Source of the DNA: Kappaphycus alvarezii
Lineage: Eukaryota; Rhodophyta; Florideophyceae; Gigartinales; Solieriaceae
Direction of reading: 5' to 3'
Length of the DNA stretch: 64,000 nucleotides
NCBI GenBank assembly: GCA_002205965.3
Contig: NADL03000451.1
Location: forward strand, 744,001-808,000
In this document: one piece after another, positions 1 to 9,955 of the stretch
Position numbering within the stretch: position 1 is the stretch's first letter
Layout of the letters: every line of letters starts with the position of its first letter
Program-made: the position numbers and the translations under genes
Notes under the pieces: model-generated
What the model was told of the DNA's origin: nothing
The model's input: only the letters and a program-made list of their open reading frames with translations
Database searches by the model: none

Positions 1-548
1 TGCTGGAAGCACGTCGGGTCCGGGGATGGGGAAGGAAGCGCTCGTTTCACTGTAGACGCTCTACAGCATGTAAAGCCCGTAAAAACTAGTCATTCATAGG
101 TAGGAGCGCCTTTGACGCCGCAGCTCACTTTCCAGTCTCTTTTGAACTTTTCGTAGTTTTTCTACTTAAACGTATTGCGTACCCCATGGGACCGCTTCCA
201 AGCGATCATCCTCGAGTATTACTCGAATCTCTCAGGCTGCTAAAACCACGTTTTTATCAATGTGATACAGCAGTTGACCTGCGGACACACTTGCTGATTA
301 CCTTGATGTTGATACTTTCATCTAAATAGAATACCATCCAGCAAGGGTTTATTTGGAGCGTTTTTGAAAAGAAAGACCATTATCTCCGGTTACAGTGGAT
401 TGTTATTTATTTGCAAAGCATACCTCTGGACAGGTAACAGCCTACTGTAACTGCCCCCATAATGTTGCCCTGTAATAGAAAGTAGAAAAAAACCACAGCA
501 AAACAAGTAGACTAGGCCCCACACATGCTGAAAAAGCTTAGGACGGCT
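1..548. other. No gene seen
   Basis: I find no open frame with recognisable protein content on either strand and no repeat shared with the rest of the window. Confidence 0.5.
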
Positions 549-1123
549 TTATTTGGAGAAGAAAAAGAGCACTAGTTCAGACCTCATTCGAATACCAGGG
601 CAGTAGTTCGGGTCTGCGAGGCAAGCCTGATCACCAAAACTTTCGTCGAAATGCAAAACGCGTTCGGTCGGTTGACTCCCCTCACATCCCAATGACAGCA
701 ATGCGGAAACAAACTCTCTGTCATCAATGAAGGACTGGAAGAGGTACAAAGACCCTGGACTGACCAATGTTGAGCGATTTTCCTTTTTTTGTGCAGTTTT
801 AGCCTTCTGTTCCTCGTTTTACGTTTCCTCTCGCCCTCCTTCTGCGCTTCTCCGTTTCTTTCTTGTCTTCTCGTCCGCCGCAATGTTATGTGTAGAGATG
901 ACCTCGCTATGTGTAAGATAAACCACAGGTTGACCAAATAGAGAATACTCCTGGAACATTTTGCAAGAGGAGCGGCAAAACGTACCAATAATTCTTGGAA
1001 GGCGTCGCCAACAGCGATGATGGATTTGATATCCCTCTGCAGAATAGCGTCAACGCAGTAGTATACAACAGATGAGGTTGGTTCGAATGATTTTATGATG
1101 TCCTGTAATGCACGTTTGTGCAA
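549..1123 (-). CDS. Unrecognised overlapping ORFs, possibly the tail of the adjacent transposase relic
   Basis: Two overlapping minus-strand frames are open here (179 and 72 codons). The longer begins with ordinary-looking protein sequence (about 45 residues, including SIIAVGDAFQEL) and then runs into basic, low-complexity sequence. The shorter frame looks like protein (SLYLFQSFIDDREFVSALL) and begins where the first degenerates. An intron or a frameshift could join them, but I could not find a GT..AG pair that keeps phase. They lie downstream of, and on the same strand as, the pogo-like transposase remnant, so they may be its C-terminal part. I do not recognise the family, and a chance ORF is possible. 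Confidence 0.2.
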
Positions 1124-1200
1124 TTTTCCTTCCGCAAAACGCGGTGTTCTGAGGTATTGCGAAAAATTTACACAAAAACTGAAGTACAGAGGCCACCGGC

Positions 1201-2250
1201 TTACATTTCGAAACGCATCTTCAATTTTAGTCTTAGTGGGGCATAATATCCAGCCATTCCGAGAATTAGTTTCGAATTAATACTGGAGAAGTCAAGCAGG
1301 CATTTCCGAGATATCGAGTCCCTCGTTCTCCGAAATGTAGACTGGAAACCTTGTTGATGTGTATCACAAGGCTGCAAGATATGAGCTGCGTTGACGGGAA
1401 GCTGAACTACCACTATGTTGAATTCTATAGTTTAAGCTAGCCATTACCATCCGCATCGAGATCTGTGCCCATCCAGCAGTAGGAGAATTGGTTGGCTCTC
1501 AGGGACGATATCTCTGATGTGACGACGAATGTGATCATTGAAAAAAGAAACAATGGACTACTGCATAGATCCGTTCTTTGTACCTAAGGTGACGCTTCCA
1601 TTGCCGAATCAACATTCACGCTTACAACACATGGGAGCACCAAGTTAATCTTTCCGAATGTCTTCGCTCAACGACCGGAACCAAGTCTGCATCATTTGCT
1701 TTCCTTCAAAAATGAAAACAGGAGGCAAGACTTCACCAGCTGCTGACGCAATTACTACAGCTGTGAGTTGCTTCAGGATGAATTTACCTTTCGAAACACG
1801 TTTGTAACCCGCCTTTCCCTTTCGTGTCCACGAAAACCTTGGTTTTCATTCCGCACTTCCCACGCACATCAGTCTCATCCAGATTACAAACAAGGAAAGG
1901 GTCTTTCTTAGGTCTAGGTGCTTCCACAGCATTCACTACAACGCTGTTTTTAAATTTCCCATGTTTTCATAGTACTGAGCCTTCAATTTCGCCAAATATT
2001 TCTTGTCGTAGAGGGATGGCGTGACCGGAACGACTGCACCCATTCGTCGACCTCACATAGTTTTTGAATTATTGTACCTCCTCCCTTGCCACAGCCGCCG
2101 CCACCTCACTAGACCAGCCTTATCAACCGCAAGCTCCCTCTTTGCCGCGTCGAGCAAGTGTGTGAGGATCTAGGACTCCGCAACTTCCGAGAGCAGTCGC
2201 CTGGAGCCGGCAGGACTGTATGCAGGGTTCACAATTACTTGCAGAGTCGC
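1201..2250 (-). mobile_element. Decayed pogo/Tigger-like (DDE_1) transposase
   Basis: Reading the minus strand from about 2050 downwards in shifting frames gives the DDE_1 transposase signature in order. A remnant of the N-terminal DNA-binding region (WVQSFRSRHPS) comes first. Then NLDETDV, with the first catalytic Asp near 1880, followed by KTKVFVDTKGKAGYKRV. Next is ILLLLDGHRSR, with the second Asp near 1470, and finally LPVNAAHILQPCDTHQQ, with the third Asp near 1368. Enzymes of this family cut and paste DNA transposons and commonly duplicate a TA target. Several frameshifts and stops interrupt the sequence, so the copy is dead. I did not find terminal inverted repeats. The class is well supported; the boundaries are only approximate. 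Confidence 0.72.
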
Positions 2251-4125
2251 ACCGTTCTTCGCATCTCCGGAAGCCTTAATGCGCACAGGGTGGCATTGTA
2301 AACTGCAGTCTTGGCAATAATTCATCGTTTCGGTATGTTTTTGTTGAGCAGATTGAATGTAAACCGACGTTTTTGTGCTTAGATGGCAGCCTTTGCGACC
2401 CTATTCTTGATGATGTTTATCTGTTGCGCATTAACGGCGTAATTTTTGTGAAGAGTTGGTTCGCGCCTAGAACCATTTGGAGGGTGGACTATTGTTAAAA
2501 GTAATAGCTGTCAATGTTTCTGTCTTAGGATCACAACTGTTACTATGTGTTAAAAATTGGCAGGAATAGCGTAGTCTTCAGCAAATAAATGACCTGTGCA
2601 AAATAATTGGAGCAAAATAGAGTTGAGACCTATCCAGGGCGGGCGTGCCCGCCCCACGCCTGGCCTCCCCTTCCCCAACCGACCATAAGGCCACTCCGAT
2701 TGGGGGTTTCACTGGCCTCTTTCGCGCTCAAATAAAGTGCTATTCATTCTGAGAGCTCCAAATTTGACGGGTGCTCCAAATATGCCCTTGCTGGAAGGGC
2801 ATGTTCAAGAATAATGGACTCACTGCTTACGGTATTCATTTCTCGTTTTCAAAAAACCTTATTCCAGACACCATTCTGCACCATAGAGCGGCCATTTTCG
2901 CTCTGAAGGGTTAGTGAAGCAGATACGAGCAAGAATCTGCCCAAATGTTCTGGGTGATCTGAAACTACCGACTACCGAGCTCCTACGTACTCAGATCCAA
3001 AATAACTCCAGAGGTTACGGTAGCTCCAAAATGAAAATCTTATTAAAAGCAATAAATTTCCCGAAGAGCTCACCAAGTGTAAACGGATTCAATATTTGTG
3101 GGCTTTTGAAAGCGTTACACCCGGAATGGTCTAAATTTCCCGTGAAAATTTGAATTTATTGATGATAAATGAAACGATTCTCTCAACAGATTACAGAAGT
3201 CGGTGGTTTGGATGAGTTGAGGCTTGAGGTAGATGTGGATGTCGCTGTTTTCTTGAAATTTGATTCCGATGGCGTCTTGGGTTCCTATCTTTCAACCTCA
3301 GTGCCTTCCCGGCTCCCTCCACACTTCAACATTTCCATCTACCGATAGATTCCCGTTTTCAATCCCTATAACTCATTCCAGTCGTACTCGTCTAGCGACG
3401 AGGGACGTTCCCCGCATGTCTTACTTTTCAGCATTGGACGTTATCCAGAGGGATCAGAATATAACGAATTGTTATCCTCCGCTCGCATTCGGACAAAAAG
3501 TCAAATATAATAAAGATTTTGGCTTCCCGTCGGACTTAGAGAACTAAACCTTTTCGACACTACCAGATGTGGGGTTTTAGGCGCACAACAGATAATAGTT
3601 GGTTGAACTGGTTGTAGATTCCCCCGGGTCAAACTGGAGCTTCAGACCAGAGTTTATGTAAACAGCTCAAATTCCTAAACAGAAATATAATATTTTGATT
3701 AAAAAGTACAACAGTAGTGAAATAGCCAGCTTTCCTCCCGTACCATTATCCAAACTGTAGCCATGTACTAATTAATGGCCCCAATTTTTTCGCACAGAGT
3801 ATTGTCATGCTCTCCAAGAATTATGACATATCAAAATTCAAGTCTCAAACGAAAGTAGAAAAATATTGCGTAAAGCGGAAAAGAAATCATAAAGCAGTTA
3901 AATGGAGACAAATATCCATAGGAAATATCATTTTTGAGAATCTCACAAGAATTAGAAGGTCAAATCATATGATTGGTTGGTAAAATTTCTATAGATTGGT
4001 ATGAACTACCCCTTATCATTCCAAATTATTGCCTAGGGGCCGTAAGGTACCCTCATACTGCATTTGAATAAAGATCACCTCTTTGCCTGTCTTCAAGTAT
4101 AAAAACATGTTGTTACGTGTTTTTT
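2251..4125. other. Intergenic stretch, no supported gene
   Basis: This is mostly AT-rich sequence with a short GC-rich island at about 2637-2740. Two plus-strand ORFs (2914-3153 and 3260-3547, 79 and 95 codons) have no recognisable motif and look like chance ORFs. Confidence 0.45.
2637..2654. repeat. Perfect GC hairpin
   Basis: GGGCGGGC, a 2-base spacer, then GCCCGCCC: an 8-bp perfect inverted repeat at the edge of a GC-rich island in AT-rich surroundings. It could be the end of a DNA transposon, since CAGGG lies just outside, but no partner end was found. Confidence 0.6.
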
Positions 4126-4299
4126 ATGAGTATTTGGCATTACGTTCTGTACAGATTTATCGATCTACAAGTGATTTATTGTGATTGGAAAGGGGAGATG
4201 TGTGAGATGCACAGGAGAGCACCCTGATGTACTTTAAGACAATAAAAGGGAGGCGTCAGCGATCCTCGGGAGGGGTGGCAGAAGAACTACCATCTTTTA
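4126..4299 (+). repeat. 5' LTR (3' portion) of the copia element
   Basis: It aligns with 9785-9955 through shared blocks such as TGTACAGAT, GATGCACAGGAGAGC (GGTGCACAGGAGAGC in the other copy), AATAAAAGGGAG and GATCCTCGGGAGGGG. AATAAA in the third block could serve as the polyadenylation signal. The segment ends at ..TCTTTTA, and the next bases, TGGTAGTATCGCATTGAGC, loosely resemble a methionine-initiator tRNA primer site. The 5' edge is uncertain, perhaps TG near 4110. Confidence 0.6.
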
Positions 4300-4369
4300 T
4301 GGTAGTATCGCATTGAGCAAGAATGCAAACCTACGTTTCACCTTCCCCAGCATTTCATTTGTTCATGAT

Positions 4370-5219
4370 GTCTTCTTCAGACGCAATTGGCAAAGTCCGC
4401 ATGCACCCGTTGACCAAGTCGAACTAGCCGACATAGTCCATAACGGTTGGAGAACTCCTCCACCGAGAAGGTCTACTAGGATTTTTGACCGAAGACCCAC
4501 TGGAATCTGATTCCTCTTTGGCGGCCGCTGGTAATCGCATTCAGTCGAATGACCGCAAGTCTCGTTTGGAAATTGTGCCGCATCTCGGAACCGAAGCAAC
4601 TACTAATGTTAAACGGCTTTTTTTCTCCGAGGTGATTACGAAACAAGTATGGGAAAAGCTAAGAAGCTCCTAACGAAGAGATAACATACAAGCCAAAATG
4701 AACCTCGAGGTGCAGCTCTATAGTCTTTCGTATGACGACAACTATGACATCGACAAACATCTTCAGAAAGCCAACCGCATATTTGTCGATATTGGAGCTC
4801 TCGGGGTCGTATATGAGGAGTCTGATAAGGTTTAACGCTTCATTAGTTCGTTACCAGAATCATTCGCAGCCCTTTCGAGCATAACTGGTGCGATGAAATG
4901 GAGCTTCGACCAGCTAGCAGACAAGATGAAGTTGAATGTTGACCGTCGTCATTGTAACAGCAGGGAAATTAACAACCGCAAGGAAGAGAATTTGACTACC
5001 CCTGGTGCCGTCAAGACATTTAAAAAAGAAAAAATAAGCTCACAAACTAACTCAGTGTGCTACTATTGCCAAACGTTCGGGCACATAATGAATGAATGCC
5101 GCAAGCGCAATGCAGATCGAGCATTTGCTAATCGTGGCCGTGGTAGAAGAGGTAGTGGTCGCTTTGGAAGTTGTAATCGTGGTCGTGTAAGAACGGGCTA
5201 TGGAAACTGGGCCCATTAG
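4370..5219 (+). pseudogene. copia gag (UBN2-like domain and CCHC zinc knuckle)
   Basis: This encodes the retrotransposon capsid protein. The N-terminal half follows the copia gag (UBN2) pattern: VWEKLRSS, then MNLEVQLYSLSYDDN, DIDKHL and FISSLPESFAALS. The C-terminal half has one CCHC zinc knuckle, CYYCQTFGHIMNEC (about 5057-5100), followed by an Arg/Gly-rich tail typical of nucleic-acid-binding gag. It is interrupted by stops, for example a TAA at about 4833 between DKV and RFISSLP and another after KLRSS, so it cannot be translated as one protein. The longest clean piece is 4893-5219. It lies directly upstream of the protease and integrase region in the usual order. Confidence 0.72.
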
Positions 5220-5454
5220 TAGCAGCATCTGCCCCATGGCGGAGACAATGGTGCCAGCCCTGATTCAAATTATCCTCCGTCAAGGCCTGGAAGAAGTGCA
5301 GGGCCGACCAATTACCTAAGTGAGAACACTGCATCAATAAGTGCAGCCAAAAACGGAAGAAAAGTCTCGCAATTCTGGAACCAGCCACGAGGTTTTTTGA
5401 CAAAGACCATCCATCTATCATCGAAGACAAAAAAGACTCACCAGAAATCATCAG

Positions 5455-6384
5455 ATTTTTGGATTGACTGTATAGCCAACGATGATTTTGATTGAGATCG
5501 CTCCCTCTTGAAATCGTACACTAAGCTGCACAGGTCTGTAGCTGAAATGGGAGAAGATGAATCAGAAATTGCTAGTCACGAAATTGTCCATGTCCCACTC
5601 GGGAAAAATATTATGGAGGTGCTTGCAAAGGGCACCCCTCACTTTCGCGAGAATCTCTTATCGCTAGTCAAGTTCGTCAGAAGAGGATATAGGCTTTATT
5701 TAGATGAAGAAAACGAAGAAAATGCCACCTGAATTTACCTATTCGACAAGCTCACTGGTTAAATGGAACTCAGAAGTCCAGAGAAGAACTTGTTGTACGC
5801 TGTTCTCAAGCCACAAGGATAACTAATGTTCAGCAAGATTGGCCATGGCAAAATAGATCGGCCGCATCTGGCTTGAGCGCCTTGGGTACGTCGGCAAGGG
5901 GAGCCTTCTTGCTGCATCTGTCGCCAACATTGGGCTACCTCAGCTATGCAAGGACGACTTCGCCGAAAATCAGTGTGTTCCTTGCTTGAAAGCCGACAAA
6001 AAGCAGCCCCCTGTCTATGCAATTGATCGCATCGCTCATAATGCCTTGGAATTCACGTAAACCGATATCACCGGGGCCATTGACCCACTAATTATGGCAA
6101 GGAACAAATACTTAGTCGTCTTCCTCGATGAAGTCACTCGAATGGGTGCCGTTTATTTCCTCGTCGCCCGATCCGAGTTCTTCCAAGCTTTTACTGCATA
6201 AATGGACCTCGTCGAAAATCAGCAAAGAGCTCGAACGTTTCGTCTTCGACTTGATCGCGCAGGCGAGAACAAAATTGCGGCTGTCTTCAACTTCAGTCGA
6301 AAAAAAGTAATGAAGTTGGAATTCTCCCAGCCGCATGCAAGCCAATCGAACGGAGAAGCCGAGAGGCTGATACAAGAACATTAG
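5455..6384 (+). pseudogene. copia pol, protease remnant and integrase
   Basis: The protease region is reduced to FWIDCIANDDF, where the family expects a DSGA/DTGA active site, so the protease has lost its signature. The integrase follows. Its zinc-binding end is RLERLGYVGKGSLL...CVPCL (about 5865-5980). The core contains TDITGAID (first Asp codon 6064-6066), KYLVVFLDEVTRMGAVYFL, RLDRAGEN (second Asp codon 6253-6255) and PHASQSNGEAERLIQEH (Glu near 6357). Thus all three catalytic acidic residues survive although stops and frameshifts break the frame. In life the enzyme inserts retrotransposon cDNA into the chromosome. Confidence 0.75.
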
Positions 6385-6899
6385 TAGGTTGCTCGAAAAA
6401 TGCTGCTTGCATCTAGGTCGCCACTTCACTTATCAGCAGAGGCTGTGTCGCATGCAAACTGGTTGCGAGACCGTTGGCCGAACAGCAGGGTCGAGATGAA
6501 GGTACATTTAGAACTGTAGTATGGCTTCAAGCCGAATTTTTCTCCTCTACTGAATTTTGGAACCCCGGATACGCATTCGAGTACAGTTCACATATTGAAA
6601 GAAAGAATAAGATCTTACCAAGATTAATCTATTACTTTCTCGGTGGAATGGAAAGCAAACATTCAATCTGTCGGCTATACGCTACCTCAAAAGAGGACAA
6701 TATGTTCTGCCGAATAAACGTCATCAACCCGCTCAGGGAAGACACTGCTTTACCCTCCGTATCTTCCATCCTCGATAGAATCTCTCGCCATCGAGAATTG
6801 CAAGAAGAATCTCAGCACAAAGATTAAACAGGCAGGCCTGAAGTTACCTTTGCGCACTGCATGTTAATCTTCTCTGTGAATTTCAACTCTATCGCACTG

Positions 6900-8491
6900 A
6901 AGGCCAAGGCCAAAGACCCACGCATACCAAGAAGTTTTTATCAGGCCTGTTCTATTCCATGCTGGGCCGGGGCAATCGGTCGGGAATATGAAGACCTTCA
7001 AGAAGGGTAAAAGTGGAAGGTCCTAACGTTTAAAATAAGGATTCACCCGGTACGGTTTACATGGGACTTCAGAATCAAGGAAAAACACTGTACGGACTTC
7101 TCTGTACTCTTAAAGACACGATGTTCCTACTTGGTGACCAGCCCGTCTCTTATCGGGATTCCGATCCAGAGACACTCAATGCCCCTTCTGCTCGCCCGGA
7201 GACTATCCGCATGTTGCTTGCAAAGGTTACAGCAAATGATCTTATTCCCGAAGGAGTCTACGTTGTTGCATGAAGAACTCAATACAAAAGTGATTATGGA
7301 CATCAGAACTGATTGTAATGTCGTCACTTGCAAGCCAAATAATGTTTAATTAGTTGTGAGGTCCATCTACGGACACCACAAAGCAGGAAATGTCTGCGGC
7401 CAAGTTGTACAAGAAGTTTGAGTCGTAAAAATTCAATCAATCGAGAGTGGATTACCGTCTGTACTTTCTCCAAAAACCTTTCGGCGTCCTCTTTCTTGCA
7501 GTCGTTTTCGACGATATGGCACTAGAATCTTTATCAAGCTGCATCATTGAATACGTCAAGCCACTCCTCCCGCAAGCGTTCAAAGCAAAACCCCTAGGTT
7601 CGCTACGATGATTGATCAAATGGGAACTCTACCGCACCCCGACGGGTTTTTACGTGAACCGAACGAAGTATATCGAGAAGTTCGCTGCTTCAGTCGACCA
7701 CTCTCACATCAAACCACAGCCTACACACATGTCGCAGACCGCAGACTTGGCCGCGTTTCAAGCTTCCGAACCCCTCCCAATCCGTTTGAACAAGCCGGAT
7801 TCCAATTCATCATTGGTGGGTTGATGTATACCACAGTTTGCACTAGTCCCGGGATTGCCTTCGCCGCCTCATTTCTACCTATACAAATGCACGCTAATAG
7901 TTGTTAGAATCTTGTTCTTGCTAAGAGGCTGTTGAGGTACATACTCGGCACGAAAGACTTAGCGCTCTTTTTCGGATTGAGCAATTCTTCTGCACCACTG
8001 ATAGTTTTTCGGTTCGACTGGGCAATATGCAAGGACATCCGTAAGTTAACCTCAATAACATTGGTGAATTTAAAGTGTGGCGCAGTATATTGGTCTCGAA
8101 ACTTCACCACTTGGTTTCACTCAGCCCCGCAGAGGCTGATTACATCTCGATATCCGCATATGAAAAAATCGTCACATGGTTGCGCCGTTTATTCGCTGAA
8201 TTGTTAACAAGTGAAACGATCGATGAAGAGCCGCAACTAAAACCGACAGATATCTACACAGAAAACACCTCAGTCATCTTACTTTCAACCAACGACCAAG
8301 TCTCCGAGCGCAACAAGCACATTGAGCTCAAGTTACACCAAATCAGGGACCTTCACTGGAGAGAAATCATCGCAAAATCGCACGTGATATCCTCCGAGCA
8401 ACTTACTGATATGTTATCGAAACTGCTCGTAGCACCTCAACTCAATTATCTCCTCAACTGTTTCATGATATTCAAAACAGAGCAGAACTAA
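6900..8491 (+). pseudogene. copia pol, reverse transcriptase and RNase H
   Basis: The reverse transcriptase part is strongly decayed. Its catalytic block reads FLAVVFDDMALES (about 7494-7532), with VFDD in place of the usual YVDD, followed by VKPLLPQAF. The RNase H end is much better kept: LSPAEADYISISAYEKIVTW (about 8118-8180), then DIYTENTSVILL, SERNKHIELKLHQIRD and ISSEQLTDMLSKLL, the standard copia RNase H order, ending at 8491. The final 138-codon frame is intact while the RT upstream is not. Confidence 0.75.
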
Positions 8492-9784
8492 GAGCTAAGA
8501 TTGGAATATTAGCACATGATAGTTGAATGGCTCATTTGTTTCGCTGCTATCTCTATGATATGTTAAATTTATTTGCGCATTGAGGATAAACAAAGCGTGA
8601 ATTGAGGGACGGGACTTAAGCGAGCAGAATTACCTTTTCCCCAGAGTGAGATGTTTCCCCACAAAAGTGGTTTTACTCGTTGCTACTGTAAGGATTTTAA
8701 CGGAGTCGATACAAATGAGTCAATACAATATTTCTTGGTGAAGAAACAACATGGCACTATGTCCAAAGGTCCGAGTCACACCAATGAGGACGCGACTTTA
8801 AGTTTGGCCAGCATACAGCAGTGGCACTGCAACAACATCATCGTAGGAGAAGGACATTGGGGGGGTTTAATTTCCGCAAGCGATGACGCTGTCGTAGGAA
8901 TATGACGCAGAACTATTAATGAGTGTTACCACACAACCTTATTGCGAAGATGTCGCCAATGCTGAATAGGAGCAAGAAATAGCGAGAATTCACCGCTTAT
9001 AGTCCTATCCGATAAGAAGAGACCGCTCTGAAAGCGCCGTGTTACCGTCCCGAACTATTACATACCATGCTTTTTACAATCTTATCTCAACGCTTCAGGT
9101 CGAATTCAATCGCATTCAATCCAAAACGATCGGTCCAGATGTAAAGCATTGGGACAGAAGCTATAGTCTGACAAGAGAAATATCCACCCACTTCGATTTG
9201 GTAATATTCCAATTTCGTTTGCATTTAATACTTGGATAAAGCAAGTAGACAGAGATTTGCAGTCGCATTTGGTTGAATTGAAACTATTTTGATGATGTAC
9301 AACTCTGTACTGCAGCACAGAGCACTCAGAGGATTAAAAGGGACATTAATTGAAAATTGATTTCTTGTTGCAGTTGAACTACGCGACGCTAGCCATCCGA
9401 ATCCATTTCCTTATTATAGATGTTGACCTTGAATCCTGCGTCAAGTATCCTAAGCCCTATTAAATCACATAAAACAAGTAATCCTCACCGTCCGGTCTGT
9501 ACGACGTGAGCAAGTGGCTTTATCGTTTAGCGAACAATTGAAACTCTTTAATTTATTAGAGATTATTCCTATTAGGCTGAGAAACTGCGTAAGCGCGCCC
9601 ACAAATCGCCTCATCAAGCGCCCTGTTTTCCGCCCAAGAATGATGTCGTAGTTCAGTCGGTTTGGTGGGCTAATCGGTCGCAATTGTATTGCTAGATGTT
9701 GGGAGGTGTTGGTTCTGGCAGAAAATCCGGGCACGGGACATGCACAAAGGTATTGAACACGACTTGTAATGCAGGGACGGTGCT
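8492..9784. other. Internal 3' region of the copia element, no gene recognised
   Basis: Between the RNase H stop and the downstream LTR there is sequence with only short ORFs (for example 84 codons at 8651-8905) that match nothing I know. Confidence 0.4.
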
Positions 9785-9955
9785 GAGAATTTTTCATTGC
9801 AGTTTGTACAGATGTATCTTTATAGAATTTTTTTGTTATTGGATGGGAGGAGATGCCTGAGGTGCACAGGAGAGCGCCCCGCTTTATTGTACGAAAATAA
9901 AAGGGAGAGACACCAGTGATCCTCGGGAGGGGGGCAGGCGACTTACCGTCTTTCA
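9785..9955 (+). repeat. 3' LTR of the copia element (or LTR of a related copy)
   Basis: It is homologous to 4126-4299 and keeps AATAAAAGGGAG and GATCCTCGGGAGGGG. It ends in ..CGTCTTTCA, consistent with the CA-3' end of LTRs. Divergence from the upstream copy is substantial. Confidence 0.55.

Larger units (their letters stand above)
4126..9955 (+). mobile_element. Ty1/copia retrotransposon, decayed
   Basis: The element reads LTR-gag-protease-integrase-reverse transcriptase-RNase H-LTR on the plus strand, the copia gene order. Related LTR segments flank it (4126-4299 and 9785-9955). All coding parts carry stops and frameshifts, but the gag UBN2-like region, CCHC knuckle, integrase DDE triad and RNase H block are still readable. 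About 1.3 kb of unrecognised sequence separates RNase H (ending 8491) from the downstream LTR. That is long for a copia 3' leader, so an insertion or a composite of two related elements is possible. The LTRs are only about three quarters alike, which points to an old insertion. Confidence 0.75.

Noticed and set aside
549-1123. A two-exon gene joined through GT at about 991 and AG near 770
   Set aside because: No GT..AG choice kept the two protein-like frames in phase, so I list the ORFs without an intron.
5200-5220. CTGGGCCCATTAG in the first copia gag as a reversed primer site
   Set aside because: It lies inside the gag tail, in the opposite direction and with a mismatch to the primer sequence at 29746; coincidence is more likely.
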